64,000 bases of DNA. Origin: Platanthera guangdongensis. Its lineage: Eukaryota > Streptophyta > Magnoliopsida > Asparagales > Orchidaceae. Position 1 is the first letter of the stretch; each line of letters starts with the position of its first letter. The stretch is taken from NCBI GenBank assembly GCA_039583875.1, contig CM077149.1, forward strand, positions 155,648,249-155,712,248, in the 5' to 3' direction. The translations under genes were made by a program, and so were the position numbers. Under the pieces are notes generated by a model. It saw only the letters and a list, made by a program, of their open reading frames with translations. It was not told where the DNA came from and searched no databases. Shown here one piece after another: positions 1 to 10,057 of the stretch.

Positions 1-2
1 GC

Positions 3-1772
3 AATGCTCAACACATTGAAGCTCAACTTGAAGAGCCAGTTGTTGTACCACAAGAGGAAACAACAACACAGGTTGGTGAACAATCAACAATTGGTGAACA
101 ATCAACACCCCCTGTTGATCTAGTAACATCAAGAGACCATCCAATTACCCAAATAATTGGAGAACTCTCAGCTGGTGTGCAAACCAGAAATCAGGTCAAC
201 CAAAACCTGTTGCACACCTGCTTCCTTTCTCAAATTGAACCTCAGTCCATTCAAGATGCAGAGCAAGATCCACACTGGATCATTGCAATGCAAGAGGAGT
301 TGCATCAATTTGAGAGGAACAAAGTATGGGAACTAGTGCCAAAGCCAAAGGATCATTCCATTGTTGGAACAAAATGGGTATTCAGAAATAAACTGGATGA
401 TCAAGGAGTAATAATAAGGAACAAGGCAAGGCTAGTTGCCCAGGGATATTCTCAAGAAGAAGGAATTGACTACGACCAGACCTTTGCACCTGTTGCAAGA
501 TTGGAAGCCATCAGAATATTTCTAGCTTATGCAGCTCACAAAGGCTTCAAGGTTTATCAGATGGATGTCAAGAGTGCCTTCTTAAATGGAGACATCAAAG
601 AGGAAGTCTATGTCAGACAACCTCCAGGTTTTATCTCTCCAACTTATCCTGATTATGTTTTTAGACTAAATAAAGCATTATATGGTCTCAAGCAAGCTCC
701 TAGAGCATGGTATGAGACCCTAGCATGCTTTCTCTTGAAAAATGGTTTTATAAGGGGTAGAGTAGACCAAACTCTTTTTATTAGAACCCATAAGTCCCAT
801 ACCCTACTAGTACAAATTTATGTAGACGATATCATTTTTGGTTCTACTGACTCAAAATTGTGCAGAAGGTTTTCTAACCTGATGCATTCTAAATTTGAGA
901 TGAGTAGCATGGGTGAGCTATCCTTCTTCCTAGGATTGCAAGTCAAACAACATGCTGAAGGCATCTTTATTTCTCAAACCAAATATACTAATGAACTGGT
1001 TAAGAAATTTGGTATGTCTGAGGCATCTTGTATGAAAACACTCATGCCTACCAATGCTGTATTGGATGCTGATGAACATGGGAAACCTGTTGATCAGACA
1101 ACATATAGAGCAATGATTGGCTCTTTACTGTATCTTACAGCTAGTAGACCAGATATAATGTTTGCTACATGTATATGTGCTAGGTTCCAAGTAAGCCCTA
1201 GAGAGTCACACCTAACTTTAGTAAAGAGGATTCTTAGGTATGTTAAAAGTTGTCCAAATCTAGGTCTCTGGTATCCAAAAGATTCAGCATTTGAGTTAAC
1301 TGGATTCTCTGATACTGATTATGCTGGATGCAGAATTGACAGGAAAAGCACCAGTGGAACTTGTCAGTTCCTTGGTGACAGACTTGTCTCTTGGTTTTGT
1401 AAGAAACAAACATCTGTGTCAACCTCAACTGCTGAAGCTGAATATATGGCTGCAGGCAGTTGTTGTTCACAAATATTGTGGATTCAAAACCAACTCCTAG
1501 ACTATGGTTACAACTTAGAGAAGTCTAAAATCTTTTGTGACAATACAAGTGCTATTTCTATAGCTCAAAATCCAGTCCTCCATAGTAGGACAAAACACAT
1601 AGAGATTAGGCATCACTTCTTAAGGGACAATGTTGAAAAGAATAAAATTGAACTGCAATATATCCCAACTGATTTACAAAGGGGAGATATTTTCACCAAG
1701 CCTTTGGATGAAAAGAAACACACCTTCTTCCTAAATCAGTTAGGAATGTTAGATGGAGGAAGTCTTAAATAA
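3..1772 (+). CDS. Sire-1 pol, C-terminal part: linker, reverse transcriptase and RNase H (partial)
   Basis: The frame is open from the window edge (position 3) to a TAA ending at 1772, so the true start lies upstream. The first 60 residues are a low-complexity integrase-RT linker with a repeated GEQST motif. RT follows, with [11 protein letters not shown], the catalytic [11 protein letters not shown] block (about 570-600) and the YVDD active-site box (about 820). RNase H lies at about 1300-1700, with the [16 protein letters not shown] and KHIEIRHHF blocks. No stop or frameshift was seen, which makes this the most intact pol stretch of the three Sireviruses. It makes cDNA from the element RNA in virus-like particles. 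It is followed by the dyad-rich spacer and the second ORF. Confidence 0.88.
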   Translation, partial: NAQHIEAQLEEPVVVPQEETTTQVGEQSTIGEQSTPPVDLVTSRDHPITQIIGELSAGVQTRNQVNQNLLHTCFLSQIEPQSIQDAEQDPHWIIAMQEELHQFERNKVWELVPKPKDHSIVGTKWVFRNKLDDQGVIIRNKARLVAQGYSQEEGIDYDQTFAPVARLEAIRIFLAYAAHKGFKVYQMDVKSAFLNGDIKEEVYVRQPPGFISPTYPDYVFRLNKALYGLKQAPRAWYETLACFLLKNGFIRGRVDQTLFIRTHKSHTLLVQIYVDDIIFGSTDSKLCRRFSNLMHSKFEMSSMGELSFFLGLQVKQHAEGIFISQTKYTNELVKKFGMSEASCMKTLMPTNAVLDADEHGKPVDQTTYRAMIGSLLYLTASRPDIMFATCICARFQVSPRESHLTLVKRILRYVKSCPNLGLWYPKDSAFELTGFSDTDYAGCRIDRKSTSGTCQFLGDRLVSWFCKKQTSVSTSTAEAEYMAAGSCCSQILWIQNQLLDYGYNLEKSKIFCDNTSAISIAQNPVLHSRTKHIEIRHHFLRDNVEKNKIELQYIPTDLQRGDIFTKPLDEKKHTFFLNQLGMLDGGSLK

Positions 1773-1854
1773 TCTCCAAGATTTTGAAAGCTAAAATTGA
1801 CCAAGACTAGGCAAAAATTATTTTTCTTAGTGTCTAGAATTTTTCTGATCTCTG

Positions 1855-2135
1855 AACTGCGCTCGACGATTTCCCCTAAGATCGTCGAACGGAGATCGAC
1901 GATTTTCAGAATCGTCGAACTGAGTTCAGCGCCTCTCAGATAGTATGAACTATCTCTTCCGGTCAACGATCGTCGAACGGCGCTCGACGATTTTGTTCCC
2001 TGAACGATCGTCGAACGGAGCTCGACGCCTTCCAAGATCGTCGAACGGAGATCGACGATGTTGGAGTCTCTTCAGATTCCTTTAGAAGCCTCGATCGTCG
2101 AACTGAGTTTAACGATCTTTCCAATTCTGCGTCGA
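1855..2135. repeat. TCGTCGA/TCGACGA dyad cluster between pol and the second ORF of Sire-1
   Basis: About ten short dyads of the form GATCGTCGAAC...GAGCTCGACGAT are packed into this spacer, for example at 1884-1911 and 1968-1992. The two half-sites are reverse complements, so the region can fold into many small hairpins. The same motif recurs in the Sire-1 LTR and in the other two Sireviruses. No function is known from the sequence. Part of the stretch may be a 5' untranslated or regulatory region for the second ORF. Confidence 0.75.
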
Positions 2136-2262
2136 ACCCTAATATAAAACTCATTTTTCGCCGTCGTTCTCTCTTGCGCTTTCAATTTCTCTGCAAGAAT
2201 TCTTCTTCCCTCCAAACAGTTCTACGCTTGTTCGTTTTGTTTGTTAAGTTTTTGCAGGTACA

Positions 2263-5200
2263 ATGGTCGTATCAGTTGCTGTTCTAGCCGCCATGAAGTT
2301 TGATGCAGGCTTCGACATTGATCTGGAATCGTTCAACACTACTGATCAAATCTTCCAGGACATTTTGCGTTTATTCAAGGATCAGAACTTGTCTGCCCTC
2401 ATGACCACTCGAATCAAGCTTGCTTCAGATGAAATAAAGGAATGGGTCTATACTGCTCACAACCTTGACAACAACACTATAGTTGGATCCATTGCTGGAA
2501 CACAGGTACCTCTGACCCCCACAGTCTTAACAGAGGTTTTTGGTTTGAGAAATGGAGATGATACTGCTGAACTATCTGGGGAGGAATTTTCTGATATTCT
2601 TGCCAGGATGGGTCATCCAGAGGGAAACCCTAGCAAGTTATTCAAAGGAACTTGTCTGTTGAGTACAGGTTCCTAGCAGATGTTGTAGGCAAGGTGCTGT
2701 TGGCAAAGCATTCTGCACATGATACCATCTCCAGACATCAGCTCTGCCTCATGGGAGCTCTGGTAGATAAGAAAAGTTTGAATTGGGGAGAGACCTTCTT
2801 TGACCTAATAAAGAAAAAGATTAACAAAACCTTTGTAAATTTTGGAAGAATTCTTGGAATTTTCCTTCAGGCAAGGTGCCCTGCTCTGCTGGTCTCCTCT
2901 GGAGTGCACATCAATGCCTCCAAGAGACTTACCTGTGCCCTATTTGGCAAGTGGGACAGGCAAATTAGCAAACCCAGCAGGCCCTCTTCAACTGCTCCTT
3001 CAGGCACCAGGACTCAAAGAGTCACTCCCCCACAGGTTTCTGCTCCTGCAGAAGACCTGGCTGCTGCTGTTGCTGCTTCCTCTCCTCCTCCAAGCCCAAC
3101 CCTATCTCTTCCATCCACCATTCCAGCTTCATCCACAATTACCATCTCCAGCCCATCTCCAACATCAATTCCATCTCCAGCAACCATTTCATCACCTCCA
3201 GTAGACCATTTCCACCCATTTTTCTCCTATCCACCACCAGATGTCACATCATCTCCATCCATTCCATCATTCACCCTTCTGGATGAATCCTACATGGATG
3301 ATTCCCCCTCTTCTCCTCTAGAATTACCCTTCTCCTCAACCTCATTCCAAGATCTCCTCCTCCACATCATTGACCAACCATCATTCACTCCATCCATATC
3401 CATACCCTTGTCCTCCATCTCCACCATTCCCACACCTCAGCCAACCATCCCTCCACTCTCCAGCCCTCCACTTCCAGCTTCCTCAGCCATCCCTATACCA
3501 TCTACCTCTGCTCCTGCTATTGAGCATGTAGATCTGCCAGCCTTAGCTGACAAGTTGTATGAGCTACTTGCCCCCAGGCTCTCTCTTCTCATGGAGGCCT
3601 CCTTAGCTCCTCTACAACAGTCAGTGGCAGCCTTATCTGCCAGGCTTTCCTCCCTCATTCCTCAGGCAGCACCTCCAGCAGTGTGCCTTGATACAGATGT
3701 ATCTGCATCCAGGCAGGGGGAGATGCCATATGAAGCCAGCCTTCATGCTGCTGTTGCTGCTGTTGCTTCTGCTCCTGTTGCTGATGATACTGCTGCTGCT
3801 GGAACTTCTGTGTCTGCTGCCTCTTCTGCTCCAGTTGTTGTGCCTACTCCAGTTCTGGCAATAGACCTAAGGTCTTTGCTCTCAGCCTTTGATCCTGCCT
3901 TTTTCAGTTGTTTACCAGAAGTTATTGTTGTCCAGCCCTCAGAAGACCTATCTAAGGCACTGGTGCCTTTCTCTGGCTGTGACCCCAGTATTATTTCTTC
4001 TTTTATACACTCAGTGACTGTTGCTGATGCTGTTGAAGAAAAGACTGAATCTGCTTCTGAAACTGTCTTTGCTGCTGCTGAAGAAAATGTTCCTACTGCT
4101 GCTGAAATCCCTTTTGTTTCTGATGAGCCCATTTCCAAGGAATTTCTGATGACAGAGGCCATTGATGTTGAGCCTGCTGCAGATTCTGTTGGTGTTTCTG
4201 AAGTTGCTGCTGCCATCACTCCTGTTGTTGCTGAAGTTGTTTCTGCTTCTCCTTCTACATCTGCTGCTGAATCTGTTGTTCCTGTATCTGCTGCTGTATT
4301 TGCTGCTGTTCCTGCTGCTGCCCCTTCTGCTTCTGCCTCATCTGCTGCAATTCAACTGAAGAAAGATCTTATGAAGAAGATAGATGCTATATATGATGCC
4401 CAGAGTTCTGACTCTGATGAGTTCAAGACAGACTCTGATGACTCTGCTGCCACTATTGCCAGGAAGAGGAAAGCTAGAAGCAAGGCTATGAAAAGGGTTC
4501 CTCCTGCAAAAGTAAAAGATGATAATGATATTCCTTACTATATTCTGCATAACTGCCAAATTACTGAACATTGGATGCAGTACTCTAAAAATCAGCTGAA
4601 AGCAATGAAAAAGAAGAGAAAGTTTGAGAAGGGCTCCTCCCAGTTCAAGCACCCTCATCCTCCTCCACCACCTCCACCTGATGCAGGTGCAGGTGGCAGC
4701 TCTGCAAGTCAGGCCCCATCTAGAAGCCAGGCTCCCTACCAACCCCATGCCAGATCATATCAAAGGGAAAGCCAATCTAGGGGTTCTTATTCCAGGAGAG
4801 GAGGATACAGGGGAAGTCAAAGAGATATTCAAGTTTATTCTAAAGGGAATTCCAGGCAGCACTCTTACTCCAGGGGAGGACATGCTTCATCTGATACTAC
4901 TTCTGGTCCATTCCCCTTTAAGCTAAGAGAGACAGTGTCTGCTAGGCCTTCTCAGGACACTTCTTCCAACAGGTATGAACCACCTGTACCATTTGAGGAC
5001 CCTGAGAAGAATCCTGTTGCTTGGACTGCTAGAATGAAAGAAATGGCTGCATTAGACCAGATAAAGAAAGCCAGAGAGCAAGGCTTAGACACTTCTAATA
5101 TTTCTACCATGTCAGAACAAAGACAAAAGGAGTTAGAAAGATATGCCTCCAGCAAGTTCTTTGATGCAGACAGATACATGGAGTTGCATCCTGCTGCTGT

Positions 5201-5318
5201 GGTTCCCAGGACTTCAAAGCAAATTTATTTGGGTGCAGCAGATGACACCAGATCCAAACAAGAAGCCCTGAACCCTAACAGAGAAATCAAAATGGTTAAA
5301 GGCAAAGAGAAGAAGTAA
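2263..5318 (+). pseudogene. Sire-1 second ORF (position of the env-like ORF), broken by one frameshift
   Basis: An ATG at 2263 opens a 137-residue frame. The same protein appears to continue in another frame from about 2652 to a TAA at 5318, so one indel near 2650-2660 is likely. The N-terminal part (MKFDAGFDIDLESF, then EYRFLADVVGKVLLAK, about residues 130-150) resembles the plant-mobile 'putative transposon protein' type of domain. The middle, about 3000-4360, is very rich in Pro, Ser, Ala and Thr and is built on GCTGYT-like triplets. The C-terminus is charged, then RG/SY-rich (4780-4890), and ends basic. I see no signal peptide and no convincing membrane span, so it does not look like a classical envelope protein despite its position. 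Its function is unknown. Confidence 0.65.
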
Positions 5319-5480
5319 CTCTGTAAGGTGACAATCTTTGGTTTTTCTGACTACTATCTGGATGATATATATATCTCTGTGATGTTTCTGCAATGTGTCT
5401 AACTGTTGTTGTTTTTGTGCTTTTCTGATTGTATGATGTTATTTAATTTTTTCAAAGTCTGTAAATAGTTTTCCTAACCC

Positions 5481-5494
5481 AAATAGGGGGAGAT
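5481..5494 (+). other. Sire-1 polypurine tract
   Basis: AAATAGGGGGAGAT lies directly before the TG that opens the 3' LTR at 5495. In LTR elements this purine run primes plus-strand DNA synthesis. Its position fixes the LTR start. Confidence 0.85.
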
Positions 5495-7054
5495 TGTTGG
5501 AACACCCTATTACTAATTTGGGTCAGGATCACTATGTCTCTAGAATCTGTGTTTGACCTTCTGTATAGCTTAATAGGTCAATTAGAATTGAGTCTAAGGG
5601 TTAGTAGTCTAGGATTGGAAGCTGCCCTGAAGACCAAGTTTTTCTGTCTGGAGACTAAGTCTAATCGTCGAGCTCAGCACGACGATTCGTCGAACTCCGG
5701 TCGACGATCGTCTAGCTCAACTTCCACAGATCGTCGAGCTCCATTCGACGATCGCTGAGCTCAACCTCATAATATCGTCGAGCTCCACTCGACGATCGCT
5801 GACTCAACTTCACAATATCGTCGAACTCCATTCGACGATCGGTGAGCTCAGGTCGACGATTTTGACTCTGCATTGGATCCTTATCTCTGAGCTCAGTTCG
5901 ACGATCTTTGAGCTCAGATCGACGATTATTTTGTTGCTTGAATTTTCCAGTTCGCTGAGCTCAACTCGACGATAGCAGAGCTCAGTTCGACGTTTTCAGA
6001 TATCTTCCAGAATTCAAATTCAAATCAATTAGAAGTTATTCTGCATTTAATTCAGAAGATCTGCTAGCCGTTTTCATTTACTTCTGGACCAAGTTTCAAG
6101 GGATTTTTCAAGGAATAATTCAGTGGACTTTCCTTCAGAAGAAATTATGCAATTAAGGCTGTAATCAATGCAGACCAACAGCTATCTTTGACAGAGTGAT
6201 ATTCTATTCTGGCACAGAGAATAAAAGATAGAATGTTGTTGGATCAAGATAGAGATTGACAGAATAGGACACACAACTCAATATACAGAGACTCTGTCAA
6301 AATTTTCTGTCAACAAGAATTCTGAAGAACACTCATCAAAGAGATCAAGCATTCTTCAGATCTCTTCAGCTCTCAAAGTGTTCAAGGCCAACACCATTTC
6401 AAGACTCCAGACACTCAACATTTCAGCTTGCTGAAATCATCTATTGCTGGAGATCTATCTTTGAAGGCCTATCACCCTCAGCAAAGCTTTTCTTCCTGAA
6501 GATTTCAAGGATTCAGGGGGAGCTTTGACATCAATCCACTTAGTCTTCTCAGTTGATTGAGAAAGAGAAGACTGCCATAACTCTCTCACCCCCACTCTGT
6601 AAAGGGTTTTTCAAACTCCCTTCAAAAGTTTGAATCTGGTTTTTGAGCACCTTGTCAAAAGCTCATTGGTGGCAAGACACCTGATCAAAAAATCTGATTT
6701 GGTTTTTGAGCACCTTATCAAAAGCTCATTGGTGCCCAGGACACCTGATCAACTCATCATGCAGTGGATTCCTACCTAGGGTGGTAGAAGAGTGGATGTA
6801 CCCAAGTTTGGGGAACCACTATATTTCCTTGTGTCATCTGGTTCTGCTTGTTTTCTTTTTGTTTCTGCCCTAGATTCTCTTGTGCTTAGTCTCTGCATAG
6901 CTTAGTTTTGTGATTAGTTTTATTTCTGCTTCCCTGCTCACACTCATTACAACAATTGTTGTAAAGCTTTGCAAAAGTTTTTCTTTGTGTTTTAAAAGCA
7001 CCATATACTCTATTCACCCCCCTCTAGAGTATATCAGATCTAGTTTCCCTTTCA
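5495..7054 (+). repeat. Sire-1 3' LTR (1560 bp)
   Basis: It begins TGTTGGAACACCC right after the polypurine tract and ends CCCTTTCA, giving the TG...CA termini expected of an LTR. TGTTG at 7055-7059 would be the right target duplication, but the left copy is outside the window. The U3 part (5660-5995) carries the TCGACGA dyads. Near the 3' end there is a direct repeat of about 62 bp built on TTTGAGCACCTT...AAAGCTCATTGGTG (about 6641-6755). The terminal CCCCCCTCTAGAGTAT block (about 7016) is shared with the LTRs ending at 27068 and 58723. Confidence 0.88.
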
Positions 7055-7853
7055 TGTTGTAAGACCTTTTTTTTGCTACGCTAACCGAGTCTTACACACA
7101 GAATCGTCGTTTCGCGGTGACATCTTTGCTCGAAAGGTCCTCACTACGAAACGTCAACCCCGCCGGCACACAGAATCACAAAGGATGCGAAAGCTATGAA
7201 AGAAGACAGTAAATGTCAAGCCCATAAAACATATCACATATAAGTAAAAAGCCTGAATCACAACATGCCCCAGAATAAAAGAGTATCGAAAAAGACAAAC
7301 AGAAAGGTAAACGGGCTTATGCCCAGTACATCAGAATCCTCACTACAAGATCACTCACGGAAACTAACAAAACTAAACACTCACAAAGCCAGAAGCGGGT
7401 GCTCCCGTGCTAGACTGGCCCACCTCAATGTGCACCGTGCCCTGCTGGTGCTGTCTCTCCGACTGCTGCCTGTCTCCCATCCGGAGCCCCTGAAAATAAC
7501 GGTCCACCGACCGTTAGTTAAAAGACTAAGCCAGCTATCATCCCCGCTGTTAACCTAGAAATCAGCGATCCTTCCCAAGGTTGACAGCTGACTAGTCGCG
7601 ACCTTCAGATTCTCCCTGAAGTTTGCGACAAGTCTAAGTGTAGGCGGACAGATTTCTAAGTCCGCTCAGGTCGCATAGCAATCGCGTGTCCTGCAGGACG
7701 GCGGGCTATTCCCACAGCTCACCCTCGCAAATCGCGAGGTTAGGCCTGCTAACCCCGCAACATTTTTTTCCTTGCAGGAGGCAATCTAAAGCAGCAGTGA
7801 GCGATCTGTGCGATCTATTCCTTTAGTCCGCCAGGTCGCACAACCGGCGCTCC

Positions 7854-8062
7854 CCAGTAGCCTTGGTGGCGGCCTGACCCCTCAGGCCGCCACCCAAGGG
7901 CGGCCTGCTCCTCAGGCCGCCTCCTAGTAGCCTTGGTGGCGGCCTGCCCCTTCAGGCCGCCACCCAGGGGCGGCCTGCTCCTCAGGCCGCCCCCCAGGAG
8001 CCTTTGTGGCGGCCTGCCCCTTCAGGCCGCCACCCTGGGGCGGCCGGCTCCTCAGGCGGCCC
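7854..8062. repeat. GC-rich hairpin tandem repeat, three units of about 69 bp
   Basis: Three diverged units each contain GGTGGCGGCCTG...CAGGCCGCCACC followed by a second GGCGGCCTGCTCCTCAGGCCGCC. Every unit therefore holds two inverted repeats with arms of 8-11 bp and tiny loops. The array lies inside the presumed gypsy LTR. The short open frame across it is a repeat artefact. Confidence 0.8.
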
Positions 8063-8773
8063 CCTCAGAAGATAAGTATATTTGCAGTATTAAGCAGTAT
8101 TTGGAGTTCTTATGCGTCATTTAGCAATATATATATATATATATTATAAAAAATATTTTATAAAAATATATAATATATATTTTTTTAAAAAAATTTATTT
8201 AAAAAACACCACCGCTGTTTTGCCAAACGGTTCTCTGTTTTGAACAGCTCAGTAAACACAGACTATCCATACAAATCTTCATTTTCAGCATCCAGTTTCC
8301 AACAACTCTCTTTACAAACCTGCCTTTACAACAACCCCTTTTACAACCGCAACCGCTCTCCCAAATGAAGCCTAGTAACTTTGATTCATGTTAGCAAATA
8401 CCGATAATAAAACAAAAGAACCAAAATATTTTACATGATCTGATTGACGGTGACTTCCCTTGCTGAAGCGAGTTATGTGTTGGTACCAAGAAAATTAGTC
8501 CCTGCTGTTCCGACCAAGGGGGTGATCAAAGGTTACTAGCGTAATGGTCAATCCACCCGAGACTCAGCGAGAAGAAGCTAGCGAGTATATTGAATAACTC
8601 CGGACTGCCTACAAAAAAGACCAACGTGCTGTAACGAGAATGTCTCGTCACACACCCGGAAGTCTATATGAACTTTCCCTCCTAAATCCATTGCTAGACT
8701 CGACATTAGTGAGGCGAGCACTGAACTCGCCCCTCATATAGGGGGGAGGTGCCTTTAACTTGTGGCTTGATGT

Positions 8774-8783
8774 CCTATTTATG
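8774..8783 (-). promoter_or_regulatory. TATA-like box of the minus-strand gypsy LTR
   Basis: The minus strand reads CATAAATAGG here, followed downstream by a leader-like sequence (ACATCAAGCCACAAG). It fits an LTR promoter transcribing leftwards, away from the MEI2-like gene. Confidence 0.4.
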
Positions 8784-9026
8784 AGCAAATCCAAAGGACG
8801 AGGGTGGTTTTGTCTGTCAACAGTCGTTCTGCCTTAACCAGAATGTTATTCGCAGACTCAGTCGGGGTGCGAGTACTCTCCTGAATGCCGTCGAGTACTC
8901 CCGACGAGTACTCTCCTATAGTGTGTTCCTTGGATAATTTTAATCTCGATAAATTACGGGTTATACAGGTCCAATTTTCTGGACCGATGACCCACAATAC
9001 TATTAAATTTTATTATATTTAAAGAA

Positions 9027-9432
9027 GGGAGTTGTTAAGGGCACCGCAGTTTTGGCTAGATTTCTCCTAATTTTTCTGCATCTTTTGGAAATACGCATTG
9101 TACATGTTTTTTTAGAAAAAATGTTCAACACGAAAGTTGTAGATCTCGACGAGATCTACAACTTTCGTGTTGAACATGTTTCCTAAAAATGCATGTACAA
9201 CGCGTATTTCTAGAAAGACGCGAAACTTGTACGTATTTTCAAAGTACGCATTGTACATGCATTTTAGGAAAATTGTTCAACACAAAAGTTGTAGATCTCG
9301 TCGAGATCTACAACTTTAGTGTTGAACACTTTTTCTAAAAATGCATGTGCAAGGCGTATTTTTAAAAGACGCAAAACATTCGGAGAAAGTGCGGTGCACA
9401 TAGCCAAAACTGCGGTGCTCTTAACAACTCCC
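9027..9432. mobile_element. MITE-like terminal-inverted-repeat element with two large palindromes (406 bp)
   Basis: The ends are near-perfect inverted repeats of about 32 bp: GGGAGTTGTTAAGGGCACCG at 9027 and its complement ending at 9432, with a single difference (GGGC versus GAGC). AAGAA flanks both sides (9022-9026 and 9433-9437) as a 5-bp direct repeat. Inside are a perfect palindrome at 9121-9177 (28-bp arms, 1-nt centre) and a related one at 9274-9328. Both are built around GTTGTAGATCTCG. The element encodes nothing; the minus-strand frame covering its right half is an artefact. The superfamily is unsettled, as a 5-bp duplication does not fit hAT, Mutator or PIF cleanly. Confidence 0.85.
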
Positions 9433-9437
9433 AAGAA

Positions 9438-9837
9438 GAGAGAAACAGGTATATAATAGAAATAGGTATGGGAAGGATCGAAAATAATAATAATATTTGT
9501 GCAGAAAAGGAAAAATAGGAATTTTGTTGCAGTCATCATATATGGTTTAACTTTAATCTACTGTTTTGTTCGGGGTTTTGTTTCGGGCCGGCCTAAACGA
9601 GATAATCTATCAAACAAATTAAACAATCTAAAAAAATCCATGGCATTAAATGTTACCAAATCTAATGATTACTAGTTAAGCACAGCTCCTGCCGCAGATG
9701 CAAGTTTATGTTCGGCGGTTTTAATAGTTTATCGATGATGAGAAGATCATCGCCATCCTCTGCATAACACGATGCCCGTCTTTTTGAATTCAACGGTGAT
9801 GATTAAGCCATACACAAGAAATATTCCCGCGAGACAA
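9438..9837. other. Upstream region of the MEI2-like gene
   Basis: This is a gene-free, AT-rich stretch between the MITE and the TATA box. It should contain the proximal promoter. I see no further repeat or ORF and cannot name specific factor sites. Confidence 0.5.
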
Positions 9838-9849
9838 TATATAAATAGG
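9838..9849 (+). promoter_or_regulatory. TATA box of the MEI2-like gene
   Basis: TATATAAATAGG is a strong plant TATA box 209 bp before the first ATG (10058). A start of transcription near 9870-9880 would give a leader with CT-rich microsatellites (about 9868-9895 and 9917-9950), a frequent feature of plant leaders. No ATG occurs between the presumed transcription start and 10058. Confidence 0.75.
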
Positions 9850-10057
9850 GCTGCCTTTTAGCTCCCTGTCTCTCTCTGTCTCTCTCTCTTTCAATTCAAA
9901 CATTCCCAGCCCTACCTCTCCCCCTCTCTCTGTCTCTCTCTTCCTGTCAATCTATCTATCTGCGGTGGTGTTGCCATTTTTCTTCTTCTTATTTGCAACC
10001 ATCCTCTGTCCTTTCACCCGCCGCTCACCGTCCATTACACTTCTCCGCTCCTCGCCA

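Larger units (their letters stand above)
1..7054 (+). mobile_element. Sire-1: Ty1/copia retrotransposon, Sirevirus type, 3' portion
   Basis: This is the 3' part of a long copia element that enters from the left edge. The order is pol C-terminal half, a spacer rich in TCGACGA dyads, a long second ORF, a polypurine tract and a 1560-bp LTR. A second ORF downstream of pol together with LTRs over 1.5 kb is the known arrangement of the Sirevirus (SIRE1/Maximus) lineage. The LTR runs from TGTTGG at 5495 to TTTCA at 7054. The left LTR and its target duplication lie outside the window. The LTR is related to, but clearly diverged from, those of the elements starting at 25317 and about 57170, so it is another subfamily. 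Confidence 0.85.
7055..8996 (-). repeat. Ty3/gypsy-type LTR, minus orientation (5' or solo LTR), interrupted on its left
   Basis: This stretch has no credible gene. Read on the minus strand it would start TGTGGGTCATC at 8996, carry a CATAAATAGG TATA-like box at 8774-8783, and run to GGTCTTACA near 7058. These are LTR-like termini. The first 40 bases contain a GTAAGAC/GTCTTAC inverted repeat. Sire-1 ends only a few bases away, so Sire-1 probably inserted into this LTR and more of it may lie to the left of the window. To the right there is only AT-rich DNA and no gypsy interior. The assignment is by general appearance only. Confidence 0.45.

Noticed and set aside
3437..4748. Minus-strand and alternate-frame open frames under the Sire-1 second ORF
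   Set aside because: They are shadows of a low-complexity coding region with few stops in any frame.
9264..9539. 91-codon minus-strand frame
   Set aside because: It lies across the right half and end of the MITE and is explained by it.
9965..10057. Extension of the MEI2-like protein upstream of 10058
   Set aside because: The extra frame starts with GTG inside a CT-rich leader and has no ATG; the PAM2-like motif follows the ATG at 10058 directly.
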